Shown here: piece by piece, positions 1-10,139 of the stretch
Position numbering within the stretch: the stretch's first letter is position 1
How the letters are laid out: each line of letters opens with the position of its first letter
Assembly: GCF_040954645.1 (NCBI RefSeq)
Contig: NC_092810.1
Location: 6,990,185 to 7,054,184, forward strand
Reading direction: 5' to 3'
DNA length: 64,000 nucleotides
Source of the DNA: Diabrotica undecimpunctata
Lineage: Eukaryota; Arthropoda; Insecta; Coleoptera; Chrysomelidae
Position numbers and translations under genes: made by a program
The notes under the pieces: model-generated
Database searches by the model: none
Seen by the model: the letters and a program-made list of their open reading frames with translations, nothing else
Told to the model about the DNA's origin: nothing

Positions 1-858
1 AATTCCTTTTTTGTCGAATTCTCCTTGTACTCAATTGCGTGTTTATCCAACCATTCGATTATCTCTCCTTTTTTCCATGCCGTTGTTGGCAATTTTTCTG
101 CTAGTCTTGAATGGTAACTAGCATTATCCATGACTATGACAGAATTTTTTGGAATTAAATCCAACATTTGCTCAAAATATTCTTCAAAAACGTCAGCAGT
201 CATTTCCTCGTGGTAATCTTTGGTTGATTTTGAGGCAAAACTTAATAATCCACCATTGACAAAACCGTATTCGTTTCCAATATGGGTTATTATGAGTCTG
301 CGTCCTTTTCCAACGGGAATATTGTTTATTCCAGTAGATACACCTTCGATGAATGTCTGACGGGAACTTTTTACATTTGTATCAACCCATAGATATGGTA
401 CAGTATGACCTTCATTTAGCCAAGTCTCGTCCAAATAAAAAATTGTTTTCCCTTCTTCTCAGTACTTTTTAATAGTTCTTAGATAATCTCGTCTCCAACA
501 TACAATGTAATCTTTTTCAATTAAAACGGATTTTCTTCTATTCTTTGTTAAAAAACAATGAGTGGACGCTGCGTCTTATCATGTTTTTATGTATTTCTTC
601 AATTTCCAAGGGTTTACTCTCTCCACTCTTCTTGGGAGATGAAACAGTTCCTCCTTTTCTTTCTTTTAGGAATCTATAAATTGTTGCTTCTCCAACCCCT
701 GTCATATTTGAACACATGTTAACGATTTCACGAACATTATTTAAAGGGCGTTGATGTACAAGTGCATCGTGTACATTTAATATTATATTTTTCTCTCTTA
801 GACTGAAGGCACCTTTAAAACTACACTTAACCGGGATAAAACCTGTTGTCGACGTCAT
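1..858 (-). pseudogene. IS630/Tc1-like DDE_3 transposase, decayed, cut by window edge
   Basis: A minus-strand reading begins at the ATG at 858 with an N-terminal helix-turn-helix-like region of about 100 residues. It loses frame near 538 and meets an in-frame TGA just before the catalytic domain. The first catalytic motif, LDETW, is readable near 430, and the second, IVMDNASYHS, near 140; the window ends before the third acidic residue. The same motifs occur in the element at 2323-3645, so the two belong to related families. The family cuts and pastes DNA with a DDE/D nuclease. This copy has at least one frameshift and one stop, so I infer it is dead. Its 5' end lies somewhere in 860-1250; I found no terminal repeat. 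Confidence 0.75.
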
Positions 859-859
859 T

Positions 860-1390
860 TTTAAATGCAAATAACAAAATATCGACACCAAAAACGTAGG
901 TAGGTAAGACATGAACAATGTACATCTACAAACTAAATGGAAGATGCCAACAATTTCTAATTTATAGTATTGGCATAAGCTGTAATGTGGCATAAAAACT
1001 ACTTAAACTATCATTAGTGAAGCCTTATCAGTAATTCCAGGTAATCGTTCAACGAAGGTATTCTTTTTGTGTCAGGCGATAACTTGTATAGAAAACAATA
1101 ATCACCTTTAAATTACTGTTTACATTAATTTATTTCGTGAAACATTGAATTCTCTCGTTAATCACCCGTGTATAATTAACACTAATCGTGTGGCATACAT
1201 ACCGACGTTTTTTACGCACAAAAAAGGTATAGTGAGATTAGTGGATACTTAGTTTACAGAAGATTTTTTAAAAGATAATGAATTGTTGACGGCATCTTAA
1301 AATATTAATTTTTTTTTTATTTTAAAACAAGTATAGGGTGACGCCTATGGTTTTTTGACCTGTTGAGGATTTGCATACATAATGTGCTAT
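860..1390. other. AT-rich stretch without recognised gene
   Basis: AT-rich DNA with several homopolymer runs. It probably includes the 5' flank of the decayed transposase to its left. I see no ORF of note, RNA gene or clear repeat boundary. Confidence 0.4.
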
Positions 1391-1393
1391 CAA

Positions 1394-1915
1394 TATGATG
1401 GAAAAGGACTATAACCGATATCAAGTTTTGCAGAAATTTACAGATAAAGAAACGGATAATCCTGAGGAAGCGGTAGAATCGGCATTAACAACTTTGCTTA
1501 GGGAACAGCGATTTGGAGGACCTAACTGTCCTGTCTCTGTCTCTATATATAACGCAAATTAAATGAACGACAAAGTAATAAATTTGGATGACAATGAAGA
1601 TGAAAATAAACAGCAAGCAGTTGAGATCGTCCAGGTCTTAACAGCAAAGAGGGCGAAAATACAAGAAATTTGCTTGTGGGTCAATTTGTCTTGGCCAATT
1701 TTTCATCTAAACGTGGAAAAAAAAACCTACAAATATGTTTCCGAGATAGTTGAGTTAGACCAAGACGATATCACCGTTGCAGGGCTTAAATCAGTAGATA
1801 AAGATAAAATAAAATTTAGACGAGTTCTTAACGACATCTTGTAAATAAAAGAAGAAGAAATCGTAGAGATTTTACCTCAACCTTCAGAAGGATTAGACGG
1901 AGATGAAAACATCAT
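1394..1915 (+). pseudogene. Fragment resembling the C-terminal tail of a pogo/jerky-type transposase
   Basis: Plus-strand readings interrupted by stops at about 1560 and 1842 resemble the tail seen after the DDE domain in pogo-like transposases. There is an acidic stretch, then a pattern of Y-V-x-E-I, D-x-D-D-I-T-V, K-F-R, then L-P-x-P-S-E-G. The same pattern is recognisable in the better preserved element at 21273-24079. No catalytic domain lies upstream, so this would be an isolated 3' piece. The 93-residue open stretch at 1563-1844 has no other resemblance that I recognise. Identification by pattern only. Confidence 0.35.
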
Positions 1916-1919
1916 ATAA

Positions 1920-2322
1920 TTGTTTTCATCGTTCTTGGCATGTGCGTGTAAAAACACTTGCAATAAGTTGTTTCATCTGTCTTTCCTTGTCTAAGCTCGA
2001 TTCGTTTACCTCCTCCAGTGGCGGAGCAAAATGTAGCATGTCAAACGAAATAATAGTTATAAAAGAAAATTATAAATTATTTTTCATTAAATTTCTAATA
2101 ACGGAATATACGTATAAATTGCGAAAAATTATTTTTCTAGCTTGCAATACAATAGGACAGGATATAACGAAAAGTACATTTTAAAAGGATTTTGAAATAT
2201 TGCCAAAAAAGTGTTAATTATTTAACCCACTTTAATTAAAAAATAATACAGATTTTTTAAGTTTTAAGCACTGTAGCGAATTCTGAACTGTTACAACGTA
2301 CTGACCTTGATTAATTAGCTAA
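1920..2322. other. Intergenic, AT-rich
   Basis: No supported gene. A short open stretch at 1903-2184 (+) has no recognisable motif and is probably chance. The region abuts the 3' end of the next transposase. Confidence 0.35.
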
Positions 2323-3645
2323 TCAGTCAGCGTCTTCACTGGAACTGTCTTCATCATTGGAATCTTCCGCCAAATCGATGATAATCCTACTTTCATTTTC
2401 ATCGTATGTGACCATTTTTGCCCAGTCGTCCTGAATTAATTTTTCAGTATGGTTAACACAACTCGCCCAGACTGCAGGTGTTGCCTCAGCTAATGCATCG
2501 CTCTAAACTTTTTTCACTGTTTCATCTCCACGTCCATGTTCTCCAATATGACGATCATAGTATTGTTTAGAAATGCCCCAGACCAACTCAATCGGATTAT
2601 ATTGACAGTGATATGGAGTCAATCTCAAAACCTGATGCCCATGTTCTTGGAGTAGCTCGTCTATAACGTACCTGGTATTTTGTGGTTTATTCTGGCGACA
2701 AAGACTCAATAGCTCTGTCTTGCCCGAATCGTCGTCAAAAATTATTTTTTTCGCTCATAACCATTCTTGTAAGTCCGATTTTTTCCAACTGGTATTAGGT
2801 AACTTTTCTATTACAGAGCTATGGTATGAGGCATTATCCATAATAATTAGAGATGGTTCCTCCAACATTGGTATCATCTTTTCGGAGACCCACTTTTTAA
2901 AAGACTCTTTATCCATAGAATCATGATAGTCTGCACTCTTCGATTTCGTAGAAAACAGTAATCCAGCATCTTTAACAAATCCTTGCCTACTTCCGGCATG
3001 TAAAACAACAAAGCGTTTACCTGTATTTTCGTGTCCTTTTCTGATGCTTTTCACACAGTCATCTTGCCAAGTACGTTTATATGCCCCTTTTAGGAATATC
3101 CATGTTTCATCTAAAAAAACTAACTGAAGTGGGCTTGGACTTAAAAAATTTCTCATATAATGCCTCAAAAAATACAGTCGTTTGGAGACAATACATGGTT
3201 TCTCACATAGCACTCGTCTACTATTTTCTAACTTTGTATGAAAACCCACAATTTTTCATAAGACGCCACAAACTTGTATCAGAACCGTCATAGAGATGCT
3301 TGTTTCTTAATTGTGTATTTAGAACTTTAATTGTAACGTGCTCTCCTTTTGCTTTCATGCCATACAGTACATTTCTAATCTCTCCTTTCATAGTATCGCT
3401 GACATCATTAGTCTTTTTTTTTGTACATTACGTGACTCTCCTGGTGTAGTAAGAGCTGCCCCTGTCTTGTATTTACTCTTTATTCTTGTCACTGTGCGAA
3501 GACTGATTTTCAAAGCGTCCGCTACTCGTTCATGTACCGATGATAACGAAAGCAAAGGTCCGTTGTTTTCTTTTTCTTTTTTAAAATACTCCAATAAATG
3601 AACTACATATTGTCGTATTTCTCCTGTTATCGTTTTTCCCGGCAT
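2323..3645 (-). pseudogene. IS630/Tc1-like DDE_3 transposase, nearly full length with frameshifts
   Basis: Reading leftwards from the ATG at 3645, a basic N-terminal DNA-binding region of 85 residues is followed by a frame break. The catalytic core at 3249-2755 then shows LDETW (first Asp) and IIMDNASYHS (second Asp). A second break leads to 2709-2503 with PYHCQYNPIELVWG, where the Glu of NPIE is the third catalytic residue. A final in-frame segment rich in Asp, Ser and Glu ends at the stop at 2323-2325. All three catalytic residues survive although the frame is broken at least twice. The length of about 430 codons suits an insect DDE_3 transposase. It is related to the copy at 1-858. No terminal repeats were identified. 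Confidence 0.8.
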
Positions 3646-3649
3646 TTTT

Positions 3650-4001
3650 TTTATTAAATAGAATAATTAGTCATTCACAACAAAAAATAATAAGTAAAAC
3701 TGTTCGGAACAAATTCCAACAATGACTGACTAAAATCGACTAAAACAACATAAAATATCAATGGTAATTGCTACAATTATAAACCTATTAGCCAGCTCAT
3801 TCAAGAACAATCCCACAAGTCATTATTGCAATGGGTATCGGAAGAGAGAGAGAGTTAATTTATAATAAACTGGAATTTTTAAGGTGTCGAGAGTATTATT
3901 TTATGTAATGGAATTCCACACAGTTAGAGCTCAAACTATTAATTAATTAAAAACTGTTTACTTATAAAAACTATTTCATCAGCTACTTCAAACCTGCACA
4001 G
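3650..4001. other. Intergenic; 5' flank of the DDE_3 element
   Basis: AT-rich, with a short GA run near 3845. No gene or RNA seen. The terminal repeat of the transposon at 2323-3645 may lie here, but I could not match it with the other side. Confidence 0.35.
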
Positions 4002-4071
4002 ATCAGGGTAACATGTTAAAAAAAAACACGTCACTGCCAGCTATCTGTATTCGTAAAGAGGCCGAACTTAC

Positions 4072-4200
4072 CACCGACACCGTATCGGCCAAACGCATCG
4101 GTCTTATTGCTACAATACTGGGAGACGTGAGTGGTCTCTTCATTCCCCTCTCATCGCACTTTACCATGAGGAACGTGACTCGCACAATTGAATTACGCAT
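4072..4200 (-). CDS. Possible coding exon of an unidentified gene
   Basis: On the minus strand a pyrimidine-rich acceptor (CTCTCTCTGATACACAG) immediately precedes 4200, and a strong donor (GTG|GTAAGT) follows 4072. The enclosed 129 bases are open in one frame, which starts with ATG right at the acceptor. That is 43 codons, so both splice phases are 0. Local GC content is higher than in the flanks. The peptide is basic and matches nothing I know. The plus strand is also open (4013-4228), so the direction is uncertain. It lies downstream of the receptor exons on the same strand, but the receptor frame already ends at 16626. It could be a UTR exon or a chance signal pair. Confidence 0.3.
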
Positions 4201-4229
4201 CTGTGTATCAGAGAGAGACGAATATTAAA

Positions 4230-4499
4230 AATTCCGTAGTAGCTTATTTCAGGCACACGCCAAGAAGGATGAAAACAAGTATATACACGTTCAGTAAAAG
4301 TATTGCAGTGCTTGAATTAGCTGTAAACGTGAAACAAAAATAAGTTAAGCTGAAAACAATATTCTACAACAAATGGTACAGTAGACTAAGGCATATATTA
4401 AAACAATATTTTGTAAAATTTGGATGTTTCATTATTTTCCCAAGGTTCTATTTGCTTATAAAAATGTAAATATGAGCGGTAATGTATTTTTTAAAAACA
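4230..4499. other. No recognised feature
   Basis: AT-rich, without ORF or RNA gene; only short A/T runs are visible. Confidence 0.3.
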
Positions 4500-4751
4500 C
4501 AGTAGGTACTTTTAAGTGTGGGGATACTTTCATAACCCACTTACAAAACATGCGTGATCAAAGTATCCAAGTATTTCTTTGATCACGCAGTTTTTATTTT
4601 TTTCTATAAAAACTTTTGATTCATACTTTGTTTATGGATAAAACACCAAAAACCGATATAGAGTATTTTTTTTTAATTTTTGCTTTCAACAACAAAATAG
4701 ATCTTCAGTTTTAAACAAAAAATATGATCAAAGTGTACCCATTCTACGGTA
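4500..4751. mobile_element. Probable pogo-type MITE remnant with subterminal inverted repeats
   Basis: The right edge reads GATCAAAGTGTACCCATTC then TACGGTA, the inverse of a pogo-type tip (TACCGTA..ATGGG) like those at 5894 and 41648. Inside, a perfect 12-bp inverted repeat (GCGTGATCAAAG at 4552-4563, its complement at 4577-4588) repeats the TGATCAAAG core found at the right tip. A poorer match, GGGATACTTTCAT, sits near 4520. There is no coding capacity. The left boundary is uncertain because the left tip does not match well. Confidence 0.45.
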
Positions 4752-4798
4752 CACCATTTAATATTTCTTCCTTGCTGAAAGAGATAATTAAAAAGTAG

Positions 4799-4804
<6 letters not shown>

Positions 4805-4862
<58 letters not shown>

Positions 4863-5129
4863 CGGTATTTAGGCGGCACACGCCCTTCCGGTAGGGATCT
4901 ATGGAGGAGTATCACCGAGCCGCAAGCCCTTATCTCTTGCCGTACTGCTCCACCATAGGCCGATCAGATACCAGCATATTCTAGACTAAGCCGCAGATTC
5001 ATTTTAGAATTTTAAACTGCTGCGTTAGCCTTTTTGTTTTCTGTCACCGAGCTGGGGATCGAACTGACATCTCTCGCAGTGAAGCGAAGGAGAAGCCAGC
5101 CGCCCAGCCCGCTTGGCTATCCGATCGAC
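4805..5129 (-). mobile_element. tRNA-derived SINE with (TA)n tail, minus copy
   Basis: Read on the minus strand from 5129, the element starts with a tRNA-like head. This has an A box (TAGCCAAGCGG) and a B box (GTTCGA plus pyrimidines, with one difference from the sister copy). A body of about 180 bp follows, and then a (TA)n tail that appears on the plus strand at 4803-4860. The insertion is flanked by a 15-bp direct repeat, AAAAAGTAGTTAATA, at 4790-4804 and 5130-5144, as expected for LINE-mediated insertion. It is nearly identical to the plus-strand copy at 9572-9901. Transcription would use RNA polymerase III from the internal boxes. Confidence 0.85.
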
Positions 5130-5149
5130 AAAAAGTAGTTAATAGACGT

Positions 5150-5394
5150 GGGTAAACAGAAATGAAACAAAATATAAATAGAAAAATAACGTTTAATTAA
5201 AATTATAACGTCTGAACTCTTGTAAACAATCACATAGAAAATCTGAAACATTGTCAACCTTGTGGTCCATTTTTGTATCTATCTTTTCTCGTCATCACAT
5301 CTATGATTACAATATTACTTTAAGTCTATTAAAAATGAACCTTTTATCGAAAATAACTATTAAATAGTTAAATGTCATACATGTTTAAACGTAA
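5150..5394. other. No recognised feature
   Basis: AT-rich unique-looking sequence between a SINE and a transposon remnant. Confidence 0.3.
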
Positions 5395-5680
5395 ATAAAA
5401 TTACTTAGTCTGGGTGTATTAAAAAAAAGCTGTAAAAGCAGTAAAACAAAGCGGATAAAGATGTAGTTTTGGTTCTGACCCGGGCCACCATCAAAGAAAA
5501 ACCATATTTCATCCATTTTACGAGTATATTATCTGTTAAATAATGAAATAAAATGGAAGTCAGTTCATTTTGATCACTTTTAGCCATTCCTTCGTGATAA
5601 GTATGCATATGGACATCATTGCCTCCGATGTCGTGTACACCAAATACATAGTACCAAAGTTATCTGCCGTAGAAAACTTT
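5395..5680 (-). pseudogene. Fragment of a transposon-encoded protein with an FDGGPGQNQN-type motif
   Basis: On the minus strand, one frame gives a Y-V-F-G-V-H-D then H-M-H-T-Y-H-E-G pattern. After a frame change the next gives D-E-I-W-F-F-F-D-G-G-P-G-Q-N-Q-N-Y followed by hydrophobic residues. I associate this Y-H-E-G ... S/F-D-G-x-x-G-Q-N-x-N layout with a large, poorly named family of insect transposon proteins, probably RNase H-fold nucleases. That association is from memory of the pattern, not from a search. Only about 95 codons survive, in two frames. It is a dead fragment. Confidence 0.4.
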
Positions 5681-5893
5681 ATAATGTAGTCAAATTGGGC
5701 AGCGAAAGATTTTGCATAAAGTCAAAGGCTATTGCAGATTCATTATTACTATGCTGACATTTATGTTTAATTTTTCGTTTTATAATCATAAAATATATAA
5801 TAAAATACCTTTGCTTTAAAAGCTATAATAAACAAAGTAGGAACCGTTGGACTGTGAGTGAAGTTCTTTACACGCTCTGTACATATTTTTTAC

Positions 5894-8006
5894 ATACCGT
5901 AAAATGGGGTGTAGTTGGCCGTTTTTCAACTTCAGCTAAAGATATTTTCTAGAGAATAAAATAAAATGTACTATAATTTTTTGTATAATATGTGTATAAG
6001 TTTTAAATTTAATTTTAGTACAAAAAAACATTGAGTATTTAAAAAAACCGAACTCAGAAAAAATAAATAGCTTGTTTGGTCAATTTCACCCCGAATGAGG
6101 TGAAGATGACTGCCTATAGTTTTACTTAAAAAAATGTAATTTTTAGTTAACTGGAGTGAAGATAAACACACTAAAATGATTTTAAATTATAATAAGCATT
6201 TTAATAAAAACTTTTTATTATAAAAAGAAAGTTACTTCGGTAAGATAATTTCGAAACAAATTCAGATTTCTGCTTTAATCTGGAGCCTTCTAAAAATTGC
6301 AAGGCATAGCCAGACGTTGATAAACATGTTAATAGAGACATGGGGAATCTAAAATTTGCATTCCACGACATGTCTCCTCAACTAAGCAGAAATCTTTAAC
6401 GAATTTGTTTCTTGTACTCATACAGAGTAGATCCGAATAAAAATGAAAAAGACAGAAAAGATTTGATTTCACGTACAAAGCGTCTATGTATCTATTGATA
6501 CGTATTTCGACTTAATAAGTCTCATCAGAACAGTTATTCATAGCCGTTCTTAACGTGAAAAATAATCTTCTCTGTCTTATTAGGAAGCAAAGTCCAAAAC
6601 AAAACACAGCTCGCCTCTCCGGCAAATTTTTGGCGGAATTAATACTTTTTTATGTTACTTAGAGGAACATTGTCTTCGTCAAGAAAATCAGGCCATATAA
6701 TTTTTTTCAATTTTGAGAGTTTTAGGATTTTAACATTAACTTCATCATCTTTAAAGGCTGAATTTTGTCATAAAAATGTTTTAAGATTCTTCTTAGTTTG
6801 ATATTGTATTACAACCCATGAATTTGCTTCAATATCATTATTGTGAAAGTATTCTGTTTCCTCAGCAATATTACTTTGAATGTCTGCAACTTCATGGTCT
6901 TCTTGGTCAAAATTTTCACCCACGCTCTCTATTCCGGAACTTGCTTCATCGCTTTCTTTAAAAACTTTTTTCGTCACAATTTGTGTCTTGCTTGTAGAAG
7001 GCATGTTTTCGTCGTCAATTTTTTTCTCTGGACTGTCTAAATACGCAACTGATCTTCCAGGTATACCATTCAGTTTCTTTTGTTTTATTGTAGGCTCACG
7101 TTTTTGGAATTTGTGCTAAAAGTATATCTTTAAACAAAGGACAAGTACCACAAGCATAAAACCACTTTCTAGCCCTAACTGCAGCAGACAGCGATATTTT
7201 CTCAAAAAGTTTTTTAATAATGTTGGAACCAAACTTTTCTCAACAGACGATGAGTTTGGATTGGCTTTCTTCCACTCGTGCAATAATTGTTTCCAATAAT
7301 TCGTCGTTTGTCCAAAGAAGCTAACGTCTAGGGGTTGGCAAAGATGCGTTGCATTTGCTGGACGACAAATGAAAGCAATGTTATTATCTTTACAAATATT
7401 GAGCACTTCTTGTAAACTGACTGACAAAGATTGTCTCCTATTAAGACCTTCTTTCCTTCAATTAAACGAGCATGAGGCAAAAATATAGTCTTAAATAAAT
7501 CGGTAAAACAAATAGCATCAAACCATCCACGATTAGATCGATTAAAACGCGTACCTTTACTGCACCATTTCTTTTCACAACATGGAGTGCCCCTAGGACC
7601 TCCTTGACGCCAAGAATCCCACAAATTCGTAGCCTTATAAACTATATAAGGTGATAATATATCTCCAGCTGCCCAAACACATCATATAATTGTCACATCA
7701 CTTTTAGTATAATTTATTATATTGTATGGATATTTGACCCCTCTTTGATAAATTAGTTTCTTTTTCCCTGGATCATCACTTAAATTTCTTTCGTCGTAAT
7801 TAAATATATACAAGATATATAAAGTATATACAAGAAAAGAACTATTAATTTTTACATAAAATATGTTCAACATACATTTACAATAAACATAATTAGCATC
7901 AAATTTACTAATATTAATAACAAAAAAAATAAGCATGTTGGAAACATTTTCCAACTTTTCAGTCAAATTTACCCCAGCTGTCAACTACACCCCATTTTAC
8001 GGTGCA
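5894..8006. mobile_element. Pogo-like DNA transposon with matching TIRs
   Basis: The left end at 5896 reads ACCGTAAAATGGGGTGTAG. The right end at 7981-8003 carries the exact inverse (CTACACCCCATTTTACGGT), and the match extends to at least 21 bp. TA dinucleotides lie just outside both ends, fitting the TA target preference of the pogo/Tc1-mariner group. The element is about 2.1 kb and contains a decayed minus-strand transposase at 6600-7690. The roughly 290 bp between the right TIR and the transposase is AT-rich and non-coding, so the N-terminal half of the gene has been deleted. A second TIR-like motif (TTCACCCC) near 6087 and a TTTACCCCAGC motif near 7965 may be subterminal binding repeats. 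Confidence 0.85.
6600..7690 (-). pseudogene. Pogo/tigger-type transposase (DDE_1), N-terminus deleted
   Basis: The minus-strand reading begins at about 7690 inside the DDE domain (V-W-A-A-G-D ... N-L-W-D-S-W). It continues with GWFDAICF and LIGDNL, which holds the second catalytic Asp. It shifts frame near 7430, then shows NNIAFICRPANATHLCQPLDVSFFG with the third catalytic Asp in QPLD. After a break at about 7110 an acidic serine-rich linker (7004-6768) leads to a W-P-D-F-L-D-E-D tail near 6680. This layout (DDE_1 then a basic/acidic tail) is that of jerky/tigger proteins. The helix-turn-helix regions and first catalytic Asp are missing. It cannot encode an active enzyme. Confidence 0.8.
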
Positions 8007-8009
8007 TAC

Positions 8010-8890
8010 TCTATTTTCTGTTTGTCTAGTCTCCGTGTCTAATGACTTTGGCGGCCTATAAATGAAGAAATGTGGGCTATTATGTTTTCTATATCAGCAG
8101 CGTATGTCTTCTTAGGCCTATCTGTATGCTATTTAAAATTCGACGGATCTGCATTTCAGTAACACCGAAAATACTACGAAGAACTTTGGTACAAATACTT
8201 ACGTCTTTTCCCGGTAGTCGAATGCCAAATCAATTTTAAGTAAAATTTATATAAACTCGACGGTAAAAATTCGATGTCTTTTGATCGGAGTGTCCTATCG
8301 ATCAAAATCAAAATGTGCTTTAAAGATAATGAAAGCACCTTTCGTATGCTATTTTTGCATTTTGCGCAAATGAATTCCTAATGTCAAATAAGAAAAAGAG
8401 AAAGTAATCGATGTAAATCCAAGTTATCAACTTATAACGTAAATTTTAATGGTTTCAAATGCTCTTATCTATAAGTACCTGTATGACCTTTAACTATTTA
8501 TAAATTTTCACGTCAATCCTAGAGAGAAACAGTATAAAAGTATAATAATAATACAAAACCAATGTATAAGAGTAAAAAAGAGAATACATTTGTTTCTTGA
8601 ATCAAAACAAGATGAATAAAATATTACGTCTGTTTAACTACATACAAATGTATTGAAATATTTCATTTTGCCAGCTTTAACACTATAAACTAGACCCCAT
8701 GAAGAAACAATAATTATTCTTCAGTGTATTTTATTTAAACATTCTTGAAAATCATACAGGAAAGAATTGTTTAAACTTCTAGTACGCAATAAATGACACA
8801 GTCACTTATTTCCTAATAAATTACAAAATATTGACAGTCGTTCTTAAATCAGAAGAAAGAAGCAAATTTAAGGCTTTCTTTCATACTTAA
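8010..8890. other. Intergenic with part of a dispersed repeat
   Basis: No gene. It contains the dispersed repeat at 8258-8375, which resembles 42013-42118. The rest is AT-rich unique sequence. Confidence 0.35.
8258..8375 (+). repeat. Dispersed repeat, copy related to 42013-42118
   Basis: Shared features are CGACGGTAAAAAT, GAGTGTC-TATCGAT, an A-rich patch, ATGTG-TTTAAAG and CTTTCGTATGC, in the same order and spacing as at 42013-42118. The two copies differ at roughly a fifth of positions by eye. No ORF is conserved. I cannot assign it to a transposon class. Confidence 0.55.
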
Positions 8891-9012
8891 AAAAATATGC
8901 TTAAAACCCAATCAAAAGTCTCGTTGTTAACAATCAATTTTAAGACCAATACGAAAAAAGATTACGAAGAATATCGAATGTGCAAGCTCTACCCAAGAAA
9001 TTACTATTTAAA

Positions 9013-9105
9013 TGGGAATAAGCCACAATTAAAGGTTAAAGTACGTTTATTGACGTTTCAATTTCCACTTCGGAAATCGGTCTTAAAATACAAACATTGA
9101 AAATA
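9013..9105 (+). repeat. Dispersed module, copy 1
   Basis: It contains GGTTAAAGTACGTTTATTG, then GACGTTTCAATTTCCACTT, then CGGAAATCG, ending in AAAATACAAACATT. The same string occurs at 36898-36966 and in a diverged form at 13905-13975. A short hairpin (ATTTCC..CTTC..GGAAAT) is built in. I recall similar strings as very common in insect assemblies, but their source element is unknown to me. Confidence 0.6.
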
Positions 9106-9571
9106 CTACCCAAGAAAGTTAATGAAGTGATAAAATTTGAAAATTTAATATTGATATTACAGGATAGTTCTGGCTTGAGCAAGGATAATTCAATACTTGA
9201 AAAAAGGAATACATGGAGCGACAGAAGAAGCCTTAAGTCGAGTAAAAAAGTCACAAAATCAAAAATATAATTAGCTTTTTTGTAGGGGAGTTGCAAGAAA
9301 TATTACCAGAATTAAAACAAGTATCAGAAAAAGTAGAACTAAAAATAAGTATTAAGAAAATTAAGGTAATGTTCACCGAAGAAATAGAAATCAGTCTTGA
9401 TGATAGAAATAATAATAATTTAAAAGAATACACGTGTACATGGCACATAAGATAAAGCAATGGAAACAAAATTAAACTGTAGAAATTGCTAGAAGAATAA
9501 TAATGACGAGGGTAGCAGTAGGTAAAATTAGCTTTTACAAAAAATTTTTGACACATGTATCCTTCATGCCA

Positions 9572-9838
9572 GTCGATCGGATAGCCAAGCGGGCTGGGAG
9601 GCTGGCTTCTCCTTCGCTTCACTGCGAGAGATGTCAGTTCGAGCCCCAGCTCGGTGACAGAAAACAAAAAGGCTAACGCAGCAGTTTAAAAATCTAAAAT
9701 GAATCTGCGGCTTAGTCTAGAATATGCTGGTATCTGATCGGCCTATGGTGGAGCAGTACGGCAAGAGATAAGGGCTTGCGGCTCGGTGATACTCCTCCAT
9801 AGATCCCTACCGGAAGGGCGTGTGCCGCCTAAATACCG

Positions 9839-9901
<63 letters not shown>
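9572..9901 (+). mobile_element. tRNA-derived SINE with (TA)n tail, plus copy
   Basis: The head contains an A box (TAGCCAAGCGG, 9582-9592) and a B box (GTTCGAGCCCC, 9637-9647). A body of about 180 bp follows, then a (TA)n tail at 9840-9901. It is flanked by a perfect 13-bp target duplication, ATCCTTCATGCCA, at 9559-9571 and 9902-9914. It is almost identical to the inverted copy at 4805-5129, so the family was recently mobile. It has no coding capacity and depends on LINE machinery in trans. The 3' target duplication overlaps that of the neighbouring SINE, so this copy landed at the edge of an older one. Confidence 0.9.
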
Positions 9902-9905
<4 letters not shown>

Positions 9906-9919
9906 TTCATGCCATGACT

Positions 9920-10124
9920 AAAAGTAAAGTTCGTGTAACCTTCTGGCTAAGGTCTAGTGTTAGGATTTTCAGGTCGCGCAAGCGCCTCTAACATGACTTA
10001 ACTTTCGTAGTCGTAAGAGCTCAGTTAAATTAGAAATTGAAAATTTTGTCGGTGCCGGGATTTGAACCCGGGCCCTCCAGCTTGTTAAAACAGTAACATA
10101 GCCGCTGAGCTACGGCTGCCACTA
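9920..10124 (-). mobile_element. Second tRNA-derived SINE family, minus orientation
   Basis: Reading leftwards from 10124, the head shows an A box (TAGCTCAGCGG, 10112-10102) and a B box (GGGTTCAAATCCC, 10069-10057). A 110-bp body follows, carrying AAGTTAAGTCATGTTAGAGG. The element is bounded by the 11-bp direct repeat ATGCCATGACT at 9909-9919 and 10125-10135. The tRNA-like part does not form an acceptor stem: the 5' GGCAGCC does not pair with the 3' CACCGAC. It is therefore a SINE head, not a working tRNA gene. Confidence 0.85.
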
Positions 10125-10139
10125 ATGCCATGACTGATG

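Noticed and set aside
4013..4228. 71-codon plus-strand ORF
   Set aside because: Overlaps the minus-strand candidate exon and lacks a clear acceptor; kept only as the alternative direction.
4803..4860. (TA)n tract as an independent microsatellite
   Set aside because: It is the tail of the minus-strand SINE and lies inside its target duplication.
10037..10124. tRNA gene on the minus strand
   Set aside because: A and B boxes are good but the acceptor stem does not pair and a SINE body with a target duplication follows; it is a SINE head.
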